Below are positions 40,365 through 48,571 of a stretch of 64,000 bases of DNA, one piece after another. The DNA lies in contig NZ_BMRJ01000002.1 in NCBI RefSeq assembly GCF_014648575.1, positions 532,683-596,682 on the forward strand, read 5' to 3'. The DNA is from Agromyces mediolanus (GTDB taxonomy: Bacteria; Actinomycetota; Actinomycetes; Actinomycetales; Microbacteriaceae). The notes beneath the pieces were generated by a model that was not told where the DNA came from, did no database searches, and worked only from the letters and a program-made list of their open reading frames with translations. Positions within the stretch are counted from its first letter, which is position 1; each line of letters begins with the position of its first letter. The position numbers and the translations under genes are program-made.

Positions 40365-41730
40365 CGCCGACGAGCACCGGGTCTCCGCCGAGGTCGATCC
40401 AGCCGGCGACGTGCGAGGGGGTTTCGACGGTGAGCAGCTGCGGCATTCCCGCCTGCGCGTCGGCGGCCGTCTTTCCCTCTGCGGGGGTGGGCTCGCGCCA
40501 GAACGCCTCCTCGAAGCGGAGCCAGACCAGGTCGAGGGCCCCCGTGCGGAGCACGTCGATCGCCTCCTGATGCGCGGCGGGCAGCGCCGGTTCGAAGGCG
40601 AAGGCGTCGGACTGCAGCACCCCGAGCGGCACGGCGACGATCGCGCGGTCGGCGGCGACGGACTCGCCGGAGTCGAGGCGCAGGCCGACCCGCCGATCGG
40701 TGATCGTCACCCGGGTGACCGCGCTGCCCGCGGCGACGTCGAGGCCGTCGGCGAGCCGGTCGGTGACGTCGGCGAGCCGACCGGTGACGAGGCGGCGGGA
40801 GGTCTCGGCGAGCCCCGCGAGGTCGGTTCGCCCCGACACGAGGGTGGCGCCGGCGCCGGTGAGCGGTTCGACCCCGGTGCGGATCGAGTGCTGCAGCCAG
40901 GCGAGGCCCTCCGGCGGCAGCTCGCTCGCGCCGCTCGCGCGGAGCGCGTCGGCGAGGGATCGGTCGACGTCCTGCGCGAGGGCCCACTCGTGCGCACGGG
41001 CGAGGGCGTCGGGGCCCGTGGCCGGCACCTCGAGCACGGTGCCGTCGGCGGCGCGGGTCCGGGTGCTGCTCGAGAAGGGCTCCGTCGCGACGTCGCTCGC
41101 CGACAGCAGGGCGGTGAGCTCCTCGTCGTCGTCCACGAAGAGCGGGCCGAGCTCGACGGGGCGGCCGAACGCGGCATCCTCCACCGAGTCGATGCGCCCG
41201 CCGATGCGCGTGCGCGCCTCGACCACGATGACCTCGAAGCCCTCGTCCTGCAGCACCCGGGCCGCGGCGAGGCCCGCGAGACCGGCCCCGACGACGGCGA
41301 CGCGCTCGCCGGGCTCCGCGCGCTCCACGAGCGAGCGGGCGGCGAGCCGACCGGAGGAGAGCGCGCCCTGCAGGGTGCCCGGCGCGTCGACGGAGCAGGC
41401 CTCGCCGGCGAACCAGACCCGGTCGGCGACCGGTTCGGCGAGCGCCTCGCGCAACTCGGGCGTCGTGCCGACGGCCTGGAAGCCGAAGGCGCCGCGGGCG
41501 AAGGGGTCGGCCGCCCAGGCGGAGCGGCGCATGGCGCTCGGCAGCGGGATGCCGGCTGGGGCGCTCGGTGTCGGCGTGGGCGACAGGCTCGGGCTCGGCG
41601 CGGGAGAGCCGCTCGGGGGCGGCTTCGGGCCCGCCGTGCAGCTCGCGAGCGCGAGCGAGGCGGCCCCCGCCAGCCCGGCGGCCAGGAGCGCCCGGCGGCT
41701 CATGCCGCCTCCGTCAGCCCGCTCCCGCAT
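40261..41730 (-). CDS. Lipoprotein flavin amine oxidase with circularly permuted domain order
   Basis: 489 residues. A Tat-like, lipobox-bearing signal (SRRALLAAGLAGAASLALAS, Cys31) and a Pro/Ser linker lead into residues 66-135, which read as the normal C-terminal end of a flavin amine oxidase: RSAWAADPFARGAFGF, VWFAGEACSVDAPGTLQGAL, SSGRLAARSLVE. Only then comes the FAD Rossmann motif VAVVGAGLAGLAAARVL (144-160) with VVEARTRIGGRIDS. The protein ends at VGVIAASQARLLDRL plus about 24 residues, where ordinary members continue into the segment here found at the N-terminus. It probably oxidises an amine at the outer face of the membrane. Start at 41730 (TAGCCT box); 41703 is an alternative with GGAGG. 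Confidence 0.82.
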   Translation of the reverse strand: MRERADGGGMSRRALLAAGLAGAASLALASCTAGPKPPPSGSPAPSPSLSPTPTPSAPAGIPLPSAMRRSAWAADPFARGAFGFQAVGTTPELREALAEPVADRVWFAGEACSVDAPGTLQGALSSGRLAARSLVERAEPGERVAVVGAGLAGLAAARVLQDEGFEVIVVEARTRIGGRIDSVEDAAFGRPVELGPLFVDDDEELTALLSASDVATEPFSSSTRTRAADGTVLEVPATGPDALARAHEWALAQDVDRSLADALRASGASELPPEGLAWLQHSIRTGVEPLTGAGATLVSGRTDLAGLAETSRRLVTGRLADVTDRLADGLDVAAGSAVTRVTITDRRVGLRLDSGESVAADRAIVAVPLGVLQSDAFAFEPALPAAHQEAIDVLRTGALDLVWLRFEEAFWREPTPAEGKTAADAQAGMPQLLTVETPSHVAGWIDLGGDPVLVGVIAASQARLLDRLDDQTFQNAVLVDLAPYATVRG

Positions 41731-41737
41731 GCCTCTC

Positions 41738-41743
41738 AGGCTA
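41738..41743 (-). promoter_or_regulatory. Leaderless -10 box of the amine oxidase gene
   Basis: On the minus strand: TAGCCT, seven-base spacer, ATG at 41730. Confidence 0.5.
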
Positions 41744-41756
41744 GCCGGAAACGCGA

Positions 41757-41788
41757 GATCGCCCGCGTCCGTGCGGACGCGGGCGATC
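41757..41788 (-). terminator. Terminator after the omega-aminotransferase gene
   Basis: 14-bp perfect stem (GATCGCCCGCGTCC and complement) with loop GTGC, starting 20 bases beyond the aminotransferase stop and just upstream of the amine-oxidase promoter. Confidence 0.8.
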
Positions 41789-41807
41789 ATCGTGGGGGCG
41801 AGCGCGC

Positions 41808-43214
41808 TCAGACGGTGTAGCCGTCGGCCACCGTCAGTGCCTCGTCGATCACGTCGAGGCCGCGCACGAGCTCGTCCTCGGTGATGACGAGCGGCGGGGC
41901 GACGTGCGTGCGGTTGAAGTGCACGAACGGCGAGACGCCGTTCTGCTTGCACGCCGCGGCGAACGCGGCCATCGGGGCCGCTGCGGCGCCCGAGGCGTTG
42001 AACGGCACGAGCGGCTCGCGGGTCTCGCGGTCCTTCACGAGCTCGATCGCCCAGAACAGGCCGAGCCCGCGCACGTCGCCGACCGAGGGGTGCTTCTCCT
42101 GCAGCTCTGCGAGCCGCGGGGCGACGACGCGCTCGCCCAGGTCGCGGACCCGCTCGAGGATGCCGTCGCGCTCGAACACCTCGAAGGTCGCCACGCCGGC
42201 CGCGCAGGCGAGCGGGTGGCCCGAGTAGGTGAGCCCGCCCGGGAAGGCGACCGTGTCGAAGTGCGCGGCGATCCGCTGCGAGATGACGACGCCGCCGAGC
42301 GGCACGTAGCCCGAGTTCACGCCCTTCGCGAAGGTGATCAGGTCGGGGGTGACGCCGAAGTGGTTCACCGCGAACCACTCGCCGATGCGGCCGAAGCCGA
42401 CCATGACCTCGTCGGCGATGTAGACGATGCCGTAGCGGTCGGCGAGCTCGCGGACGCCCTGCAGGTAGCCGGGCGGCGGCACGAGCACGCCGTTCGTGCC
42501 GACGACGGTCTCGATGATGATCGCGGCGATCGTCGAGGCGCCCTCGAGCACGATGACCTGCTCGAGGTGGGCGAGGGCGCGCGCCGTCTCCTCCTCGGGG
42601 CTCGTCGAGCCCCACGCGGAGCGGTACTCGTAGGGGCCGAAGAAGTGCGCCACGCTGCCGTCGCTCGGCTCGTTCGCCCAGCGCCGCGGGTCGCCCGTGA
42701 GCGAGATCGCGGTGGCGGTCGAGCCGTGGTAGCTGCGGTACATCGAGAGCACCTTGCGGCGCCCGGTGACCTGGCGGGCCATCCGCACCGCGTACTCGTT
42801 CGCGTCCGCGCCGCCGTTGGTGAAGAACACCTTGTCGAGGTCGCCGGGGGCGACCTCGGCGATGCGGCGGGCGAGCTCGCCGCGCACATCGGAGGCCATC
42901 GACGGCTGGATCGTCGCGAGCCGGCCCGCCTGCTGCTGGATGGCGGCGACGAGGTCGGGGTGCTGGTGGCCGAGGTTCAGGTTCACCAGCTGGCTCGAGA
43001 AGTCGAGGTAGGCGTTGCCCTGGTAGTCCCAGAACGTCGAGCCCTCGCCCGCGGCGACGGGCAGCGGGTCGATGAGGGCCTGGGCGCTCCACGAGTGGAA
43101 CACGTGCGCACGGTCGTCCGCGCGCACCTGCGCGTCGCCGGCGGCGTCGGGCAGGGCGTGCGTCGCGCCGTGGCGGTCGGTGTAGCTGGCGGTCTGGGTC
43201 AGCGTGTCGGTCAT
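41808..43214 (-). CDS. Class III omega-amino-acid aminotransferase (beta-alanine/pyruvate type)
   Basis: 468 residues. PLP fold type I, class III: YLDFSSQLVNLNLGHQHPDL, FFTNGGADANEYAVRMAR, YRSYHGSTATAISLTGDPRR, the PLP aspartate in IVYIADEVMVGFGRIGEWF and the lysine in ITFAKGVNSGYVPLGG. It would transfer the amino group of beta-alanine, 3-aminoisobutyrate or GABA to pyruvate or 2-oxoglutarate, giving a semialdehyde. The gene for methylmalonate-semialdehyde dehydrogenase lies 29 bases upstream and would use the product. Confidence 0.9.
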   Translation of the reverse strand: MTDTLTQTASYTDRHGATHALPDAAGDAQVRADDRAHVFHSWSAQALIDPLPVAAGEGSTFWDYQGNAYLDFSSQLVNLNLGHQHPDLVAAIQQQAGRLATIQPSMASDVRGELARRIAEVAPGDLDKVFFTNGGADANEYAVRMARQVTGRRKVLSMYRSYHGSTATAISLTGDPRRWANEPSDGSVAHFFGPYEYRSAWGSTSPEEETARALAHLEQVIVLEGASTIAAIIIETVVGTNGVLVPPPGYLQGVRELADRYGIVYIADEVMVGFGRIGEWFAVNHFGVTPDLITFAKGVNSGYVPLGGVVISQRIAAHFDTVAFPGGLTYSGHPLACAAGVATFEVFERDGILERVRDLGERVVAPRLAELQEKHPSVGDVRGLGLFWAIELVKDRETREPLVPFNASGAAAAPMAAFAAACKQNGVSPFVHFNRTHVAPPLVITEDELVRGLDVIDEALTVADGYTV

Positions 43215-43243
43215 GATGCTCCTTGCCGGTTCAGCGAGCCGGG

Positions 43244-44794
43244 TCAGTGGTTCTGCGGGAAGCCGAGGTTGATGCCGCCGTGCTGGGCCGGGTCGAGCCA
43301 GCGGCTCGTGATCGCCTTCTCGCGGGTGAAGAAGTCGAAGCCGTGCGCGCCGTAGGCCTTCGCGTCGCCGAACAGCGACTGCTTCCAGCCGCCGAAGGAG
43401 TGGTAGGCGACCGGCACGGGGATCGGCACGTTGATGCCGATCATGCCGACCTGGACCTCGTTCTGGAAGCGGCGGGCCGCGCCGCCGTCGTTCGTGAAGA
43501 TCGCGGTGCCGTTGCCGAACTGGCCGGAGTTGATGAGCTCGAGGCCCTCGTCGTAGCTCGCGACGCGGACGACCGAGAGCACCGGGCCGAAGATCTCCTC
43601 GGTGTAGGCGCGCGAGGTGGTCGGCACCTTGTCGAGCAGGGTCGGGCCGAAGAAGAAGCCGTCCTCGTGGCCGTCGACGGTGAAGCCGCGGCCGTCGACG
43701 ACGATCTCGGCGCCGTCGGCCTCGGCGATGTCGACGTACGAGGACACCTTGTCGCGGTGCACGGCGGTGATGAGCGGGCCCATGTCGGGCTCGACCCCGT
43801 CGGTGCCCGCGCCGTTGCCGATCTTCAGCTTCGCGATGCGCTCGGTGATCTTCGCGATCAGCTCGTCGGCGACGGGCTCGACGGCGAGCACGACCGAGAT
43901 GGCCATGCAGCGCTCGCCCGCGGCGCCGTAGCCCGCGTTGATGGCCTGGTCGGCGACGAGGTCGAGGTCGGCGTCGGGCAGCACGAGCATGTGGTTCTTC
44001 GCGCCGCCGAGGGCCTGCACGCGCTTGCCGTGCTTGGAGGCGGTCTCGTAGATGTACTGCGCGATCGGGGTCGAGCCGACGAAGGAGATGGACTGCACGA
44101 GCGGCGAGGTGAGCAGGCCGTCGACGGCGAGCTTGTCGCCCTGCAGCACGGTGAAGACGCCGTCGGGCAGGCCGGCCTCCTTCCACAGCTCGGCGAGCCA
44201 GAGGGCGGCGCTCGGGTCCTTCTCGCTCGGCTTCAGCACGACCGAGTTGCCGGCGGCGATGGCGATGGGGAAGAACCACATCGGCACCATGGCCGGGAAG
44301 TTGAAGGGGCTGATGATGCCGACGACGCCGAGCGGCTGCTTGATCGAGTAGACGTCGATGCCGGTCGAGGCGCTCTCGGAGAACGCGCCCTTGATGAGCG
44401 AGGGGAAGCCGGTCGCGAGCTCGACGACCTCCTGGCCGCGGAGGATCTCGCCCATCGCGTCGGAGAGCACCTTGCCGTGCTCGGCGGTGATGATCTCGGC
44501 GAGCTCGCCGCGGCGGGCGTTTAGCAGCTCGCGGAACGCGAAGAGCACGGTCTGGCGCTTGGCGATCGAGTAGCCGCTCCAGATCTCGAAGCCGGCCTGC
44601 GCCGAGGCGATGGCCGCGTCGATCTCGGCCTGGTCGGCGAGGGCGACCTCGGCCTGCACGGCGCCGGTGGCCGGGTTGAAGACCGGGGCGGTGCGGCCCG
44701 AGGTCGAGGCGCGGTGGCCGCCGTCGACCCAGTGGCCGATGACCGGCACCGAGGCCGTCGAGCTCGTGGCGGATGCGGTCTCGGTCGTGCTCAT
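43244..44794 (-). CDS. mmsA: CoA-acylating methylmalonate-semialdehyde dehydrogenase
   Basis: 516 residues. The MMSDH subgroup is shown by IGHWVDGGHRASTSGRTAPV, ISPFNFPAMVPMWFFPIAIA, QALGGAKNHMLVLPDAD, where Asn replaces the usual general-base Glu, and the catalytic cysteine in YGAAGERCMAISVVLAVE. It converts methylmalonate or malonate semialdehyde with CoA and NAD to propionyl-CoA or acetyl-CoA plus CO2. It forms an operon with the aminotransferase and is divergent from the PucR gene. AGAAGGAG precedes the ATG. Confidence 0.94.
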   Translation of the reverse strand: MSTTETASATSSTASVPVIGHWVDGGHRASTSGRTAPVFNPATGAVQAEVALADQAEIDAAIASAQAGFEIWSGYSIAKRQTVLFAFRELLNARRGELAEIITAEHGKVLSDAMGEILRGQEVVELATGFPSLIKGAFSESASTGIDVYSIKQPLGVVGIISPFNFPAMVPMWFFPIAIAAGNSVVLKPSEKDPSAALWLAELWKEAGLPDGVFTVLQGDKLAVDGLLTSPLVQSISFVGSTPIAQYIYETASKHGKRVQALGGAKNHMLVLPDADLDLVADQAINAGYGAAGERCMAISVVLAVEPVADELIAKITERIAKLKIGNGAGTDGVEPDMGPLITAVHRDKVSSYVDIAEADGAEIVVDGRGFTVDGHEDGFFFGPTLLDKVPTTSRAYTEEIFGPVLSVVRVASYDEGLELINSGQFGNGTAIFTNDGGAARRFQNEVQVGMIGINVPIPVPVAYHSFGGWKQSLFGDAKAYGAHGFDFFTREKAITSRWLDPAQHGGINLGFPQNH

Positions 44795-44851
44795 GGCGTC
44801 TCCTTCTCAGGGGTGGAACGGGCCGGCCGGACAGAATGCCCGGAGCTCGGC

Positions 44852-44873
44852 TAAGCTTGTGTTTCCCAGTGTT
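44852..44873. promoter_or_regulatory. Divergent control region of mmsA and pucR-like genes
   Basis: TAAGCT (44852-44857) is a possible -10 box for the plus-strand PucR gene. Two direct repeats GTGTT (44859-44863 and 44869-44873), one helical turn apart, could be the activator site. Confidence 0.35.
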
Positions 44874-44884
44874 GCAGAGCCGAA

Positions 44885-46531
44885 GTGAGTGAAGCGGTGG
44901 CAGATCGTCGCGAAGATGAGTCGATCCGAACGGAACGTCCGAGCCCGGTCGCAGAGGGTGCCGGACTGCCGACCGTGCGCGAGCTCCTCGCCCTCCCGGC
45001 CCTCGCCGACGGCGTGCCCGAGGTGCTCGTCGGCGGCGAGGCGCTCGACGCCCGGGTGCGCTGGGCGCACGTCTCGGACAGCGCCGGCGTCGCCCGTCTC
45101 CTCGACGGCGGCGAGCTGCTGCTCACGACCGGCTCCGGCTGGCCGACCGAGCCCGAGGAGCTGGACGCGTTCATCGGCGGCCTCGTCGACGCCGGGCTCG
45201 CCGGGCTCGTGCTCGAGCTCGGCGTGCACTACCGCTACGTGCCCGCCGTGGTCGCCGAGGCGGCCGAGCGGCGGGGCCTCGCGCTCGTCGCGCTGCACCG
45301 CGAGGTGAAGTTCGTCGCCCTCACCGAGGCCGTGCACGGCCGCATCATCTCGGCGCAGACCGCCGCGCTCGTCGCCCGCGACGAGGTGCGCGAGCGCTTC
45401 ACCGGGCTCGCGCTGCGCGGCTCGCCGGCGGACTTCATCGTGCGTCAGCTCGCAGCGACGCTCGGCTCGGGGGTCGTGCTCGAGAACCTCGCGCACGAGG
45501 TGGTGAGCGCCGAGGTGCCGCCGAGCGAGGAGGAGCCGCTGCTGCGGCAGTGGGAGGCGCGCTCGCGGCGCGCGCACCGCGGCGACGCCGAGGGCTGGCT
45601 CATCGTGCCGGTCGAGGCGCGCGGGCTGCGCTGGGGGCACCTCGTGGCGCTCCCCGGGCCGGAGCATCCCGCCGGTCGCTCCGCCGTGCTCGAACAGGGT
45701 GCGACGGCGCTCGCCTTCGGCCGGCTCGCCGACGCGGGCGGCGACGAATGGGCGCGCATCGGGCGCCAGCGACTCGTCGACGCCCTCCTCGAGGGGCGCT
45801 TCGCCGCGCTGCCGAACGCCGCGGCCAGGCTCGAGGCGGCCGGGCTGCCGATCGCCCACGGGGTGCAGTTCGGCGTGGTCGCCTCGGGGGCCGAGATCTC
45901 GGGCGAGCGGGCGGATGCCGCGGCGCGCGCGCTCGGCGGCCGGGCACTCGCCGGCGCGCTCGCCGAGGGGCAGGCGCCGGCCTCCGTGCTGCTCGTCTCG
46001 CTGCCGGAGGCGACGCGCTTCGCGGTCGACGAGACCGGGGTGCTCGCCTTCGCCCGCTCGCTCGTCGAGGAGCCCGCCGCCCGCGAGCGGCTCGTGCTCT
46101 CGGTGGGTCAGGCGGCGCACGGCCTCGCCGAGCTGCTCGCCTCGGTGCAGCAGGCGCGGGACCTCGCGCGGGTGCCGGTGGCGCGGGGCGCGCGCGGGCC
46201 CGTCGTCCGGCGCGCCGACGACCGCCCGCTCGTGCGGCTCGTCACCTCGCTGCGCGACGACCACCGGCTGCAGGAGCACGGCGAGCGGATGCTCGCGCCG
46301 CTCATCGAGTACGACCTCGCCCGCGGCGGCGACCTGCTCGACGTGCTCGCCGCGATGCTCGCGCATCCGGGCAACCGCACGGCCGCGGCGTCGGCATCGC
46401 ACCTGTCGCGCTCGGTCTTCTACCAGCGCATCGCGCTCATCGCGGAGCTGCTCGACGCGGATCTCGACGACGGCGAGACGCTCACGGCGCTGCATCTCGC
46501 GCTGCTCGTGCGGCGGAGCGGGAGCCGCTGA
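44885..46531 (+). CDS. PucR-family transcriptional activator
   Basis: 548 residues, GTG start. N-terminal PucR purine-catabolism domain (about 25-140: LPTVRELLALPALADGVPEV, GELLLTTGSGWPTEPEELDA, GLVLELGVHYRYVPAVVAEA), a GAF-like/GGDEF-like middle, and a C-terminal PucR helix-turn-helix (LLDVLAAMLAHPGNRTAAAS, LSRSVFYQRIALIAELLDAD). Members placed beside aminotransferase and semialdehyde dehydrogenase genes act as GabR-like or beta-alanine-responsive activators. It probably activates the divergent mmsA-aminotransferase operon. The ligand is inferred. Confidence 0.9.
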   Translation: MSEAVADRREDESIRTERPSPVAEGAGLPTVRELLALPALADGVPEVLVGGEALDARVRWAHVSDSAGVARLLDGGELLLTTGSGWPTEPEELDAFIGGLVDAGLAGLVLELGVHYRYVPAVVAEAAERRGLALVALHREVKFVALTEAVHGRIISAQTAALVARDEVRERFTGLALRGSPADFIVRQLAATLGSGVVLENLAHEVVSAEVPPSEEEPLLRQWEARSRRAHRGDAEGWLIVPVEARGLRWGHLVALPGPEHPAGRSAVLEQGATALAFGRLADAGGDEWARIGRQRLVDALLEGRFAALPNAAARLEAAGLPIAHGVQFGVVASGAEISGERADAAARALGGRALAGALAEGQAPASVLLVSLPEATRFAVDETGVLAFARSLVEEPAARERLVLSVGQAAHGLAELLASVQQARDLARVPVARGARGPVVRRADDRPLVRLVTSLRDDHRLQEHGERMLAPLIEYDLARGGDLLDVLAAMLAHPGNRTAAASASHLSRSVFYQRIALIAELLDADLDDGETLTALHLALLVRRSGSR

Positions 46532-46561
46532 GCCGGCGGCGAGGCATCCGGTTACTTGCTA

Positions 46562-46590
46562 TTGACAAGTTGACTTGCAAAGAGCAAGCT
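46562..46590 (+). promoter_or_regulatory. Promoter of the VOC/HxlR operon with HxlR-like operator
   Basis: TTGACA, 17-base spacer, CAAGCT. The spacer carries CTTGC-AAAGA-GCAAG and repeats of ACTTGC (one more at 46554), resembling HxlR half-sites. The position implies repression by the regulator encoded in the same operon. Confidence 0.55.
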
Positions 46591-46634
46591 AAAGGCGTCC
46601 ACGCACCATCTCGACGACGAAACCGGAGCACGCC

Positions 46635-47072
46635 ATGACCGCCACCAGCATCTTCGTGAACCTCCCCACGACCGACCTCGAGCGCTCGAAGGCGTTCTAC
46701 GAGGCGCTCGGCTTCAGCATCAACCCGCTCTTCACCGACGAGAACGCCGCCTGCGTCGTGCTCGACGAGAACGTCTACTTCATGGTGCTCACCCGCGACT
46801 ACCTCGCGACCTTCACCGACAAGCAGATCATCGACCCGAAGACGCACGCGCAGGCGCTCATCGCGCTCAGCCGGGAGTCCCGCGACGGCGTCGACGAGGT
46901 GCTCGCCAAGGGCCTCGCCGCGGGCGGCACCGAGCCGCGCGAGGCGCAGGACTACGGCTTCATGTACTCGCGCGACCTCGAGGACCCGGACGGCAACGTG
47001 CTCGAGTTCCTCTTCATGGAGCAGGCGGCCGCCGAGCAGGGCCCCGACGCGTACCTCGCCGGCCAGGCCTGA
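46635..47072 (+). CDS. VOC-superfamily (glyoxalase-like) protein
   Basis: 145 residues. Paired beta-alpha-beta-beta-beta units: SIFVNLPTTDLERSKAFYEA and LGFSINPLFTDENAACVVL in the first, GFMYSRDLEDPDGNVLEFLF in the second, including the Asp-Pro-Asp-Gly-Asn-x-x-Glu signature. Such proteins bind a metal and a small ligand, often acting in resistance or detoxification. A normal GGAG site precedes the ATG. The HxlR gene starts 11 bases later, and regulators of this kind often control a neighbouring VOC gene. Confidence 0.88.
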   Translation: MTATSIFVNLPTTDLERSKAFYEALGFSINPLFTDENAACVVLDENVYFMVLTRDYLATFTDKQIIDPKTHAQALIALSRESRDGVDEVLAKGLAAGGTEPREAQDYGFMYSRDLEDPDGNVLEFLFMEQAAAEQGPDAYLAGQA

Positions 47073-47082
47073 CGAGGCGCCC

Positions 47083-47826
47083 GTGGGCACCCGCGCCGCG
47101 CGCGGCTTCGGCCAGTACAGCGGCGTCGCGCGCGCCGTCGAGCGGGTCGGCGAACGATGGGCGCTGCTCATCGTGCGCGACCTGCTCGGCGGTGCGCGCC
47201 GGTACAGCGACCTCAAGGCGTCCCTGCCCAGGATCCCGACGAACATCCTGAGCGACCGGCTCAAGGAGCTGCAGGAGGCGGGCCTCGTGCGCCGCGTGCC
47301 GAGCGTGCGCGGCGGCTACGAGCTGACGCCGCTCGGTCGCGGGCTCGAGCCGGTGGTCCTGGCACTCGAGCGCTGGGGCTGGTCGGTGCTCGGCGATCCC
47401 GGCGAGGGCGAGACGATGAGCGCCGACGCGCTCGGCTTCGCGCTCGCCGCGGCATTCCGGCCGGATGCCGCGGCGGCGCTCCCGCCGACCGAGTACGTGC
47501 TGACGCTCTCCGGGGCGGAGCCGCCCGTGGCGGTCTCGGCGATCGTGGTCGGCGGCACGCTCGACGTCGTCCCCGTCGGCTCCGGTGCGCTGCCCCAGCC
47601 GCGGCGGCGCTCCGCCCTCGAGCCGGTGCCGGAGGCGGTGCTCGAGCTCGAGCTGGCGCCGGCGGCGCTGCGCGCCCTGCTCGCCGACGGCGCGATAGGC
47701 CGGCCCGGGTCGGCACCGTTCGCGGGGGATGCCGAGCTGCTCGACCGCTTCACCCGCACCTTCCGCATCGAGCCCGTCGGGCCGCCGCCCGGCGCGGCGG
47801 GCTCCACGGGCGCCGCGGTCGCGTAG
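47083..47826 (+). CDS. HxlR-family regulator with C-terminal extension
   Basis: 247 residues, GTG start. The HxlR winged helix occupies about 10-100: QYSGVARAVERVGERWALLI, ARRYSDLKASLPRIPTNILS, LKELQEAGLVRRVPSVRGGY. The additional 140 residues (from MSADALGFALAAAF) resemble an SCP2-like or small ligand-binding domain, as seen in some actinobacterial HxlR proteins; typical HxlR proteins have about 110 residues. It probably senses a redox or carbonyl stress compound and controls the VOC gene. Confidence 0.85.
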   Translation: MGTRAARGFGQYSGVARAVERVGERWALLIVRDLLGGARRYSDLKASLPRIPTNILSDRLKELQEAGLVRRVPSVRGGYELTPLGRGLEPVVLALERWGWSVLGDPGEGETMSADALGFALAAAFRPDAAAALPPTEYVLTLSGAEPPVAVSAIVVGGTLDVVPVGSGALPQPRRRSALEPVPEAVLELELAPAALRALLADGAIGRPGSAPFAGDAELLDRFTRTFRIEPVGPPPGAAGSTGAAVA

Positions 47827-47920
47827 GCGTTACCGGAGCGATATCTCCGCGACGCCCGGCGGACGGCATCGAGCGGATACGCTGAGCCGACCACTGCAGG
47901 TGAACGGCTTGGGGGAGACG

Positions 47921-48571
47921 ATGACGGGATCGAGCGCGGGCGGGCGCGTCAGGATCGCGGGGGCGGTCGCGGCGGTCGCCGCGCTGCTGCTCACCGGCTG
48001 CGCGAGCGGGCCGGAACCGACGCCGAGCCCGACGGCGAGCGAGACGCCCACCGCGACGCCGACCTTGACGCCCACCGCGACGCCGGTGGCCGCCCCGGAC
48101 CCGGCCGACCCGTCGAGCTGGCTGATCAGCGCCGACGGCATCGGGCCGATCGAGCGCGGAGCGGCATACCCCGAGGCGATCGACTCGCTGACGGAGCTGT
48201 ACTCGGTCGAGCCGTCCGGGCTGTGCCCGGAGCTCGTGTACCTGCGACGAGATGCCGCCGCCGACGTGCTCGTCATCCGCTCGGAGGACGGGTCCTCGGT
48301 GCACCGGGTCTGGGTCTTCGGCTCCGTCCGCGACCCGGAGGGGCTGCGCGACGGCGGCGCGACCGAAGCCGGGATTCGATTGGGCGCGACCGTCGCGGAA
48401 CTCCAGGCCGCCTACCCGGATCTCGAGCTGGTCATCGAGCGGCCGAGTTCGACGGTGTTCTCCGTCGGCGACGACGAGGCGGGATGGATCATCTTCACTG
48501 CGGTCGAGGGTGTCGTGGGTGGCATCGCCGCCGCGGACACGAAGTTCACCCCGCAGGAGCTGTGCGCGTGA
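47921..48571 (+). CDS. Secreted lipoprotein, unknown function (tandem copy 1)
   Basis: 216 residues. Signal peptide with lipobox LLLTGCASGPEPTPS near residue 27, a Pro/Thr linker and a compact domain of about 150 residues with DPSSWLISADGIGPIERGAA, GIRLGATVAELQAAYPDL, VGDDEAGWIIFTAVEGVV and a final Cys. Conserved cysteines (SGLCPELV and ELCA) could form a disulfide. The next gene is a clear paralogue. A GGGGGAG site stands before the ATG. Confidence 0.85.
   Translation: MTGSSAGGRVRIAGAVAAVAALLLTGCASGPEPTPSPTASETPTATPTLTPTATPVAAPDPADPSSWLISADGIGPIERGAAYPEAIDSLTELYSVEPSGLCPELVYLRRDAAADVLVIRSEDGSSVHRVWVFGSVRDPEGLRDGGATEAGIRLGATVAELQAAYPDLELVIERPSSTVFSVGDDEAGWIIFTAVEGVVGGIAAADTKFTPQELCA

Noticed and set aside
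40261..41730. Misassembly or frameshift as the cause of the odd domain order in the amine oxidase
   Set aside because: The frame is continuous, has a plausible signal peptide and linker before the displaced segment, and no second copy of the segment remains at the C-terminus, so a simple join error is unlikely. It is not excluded without reads.
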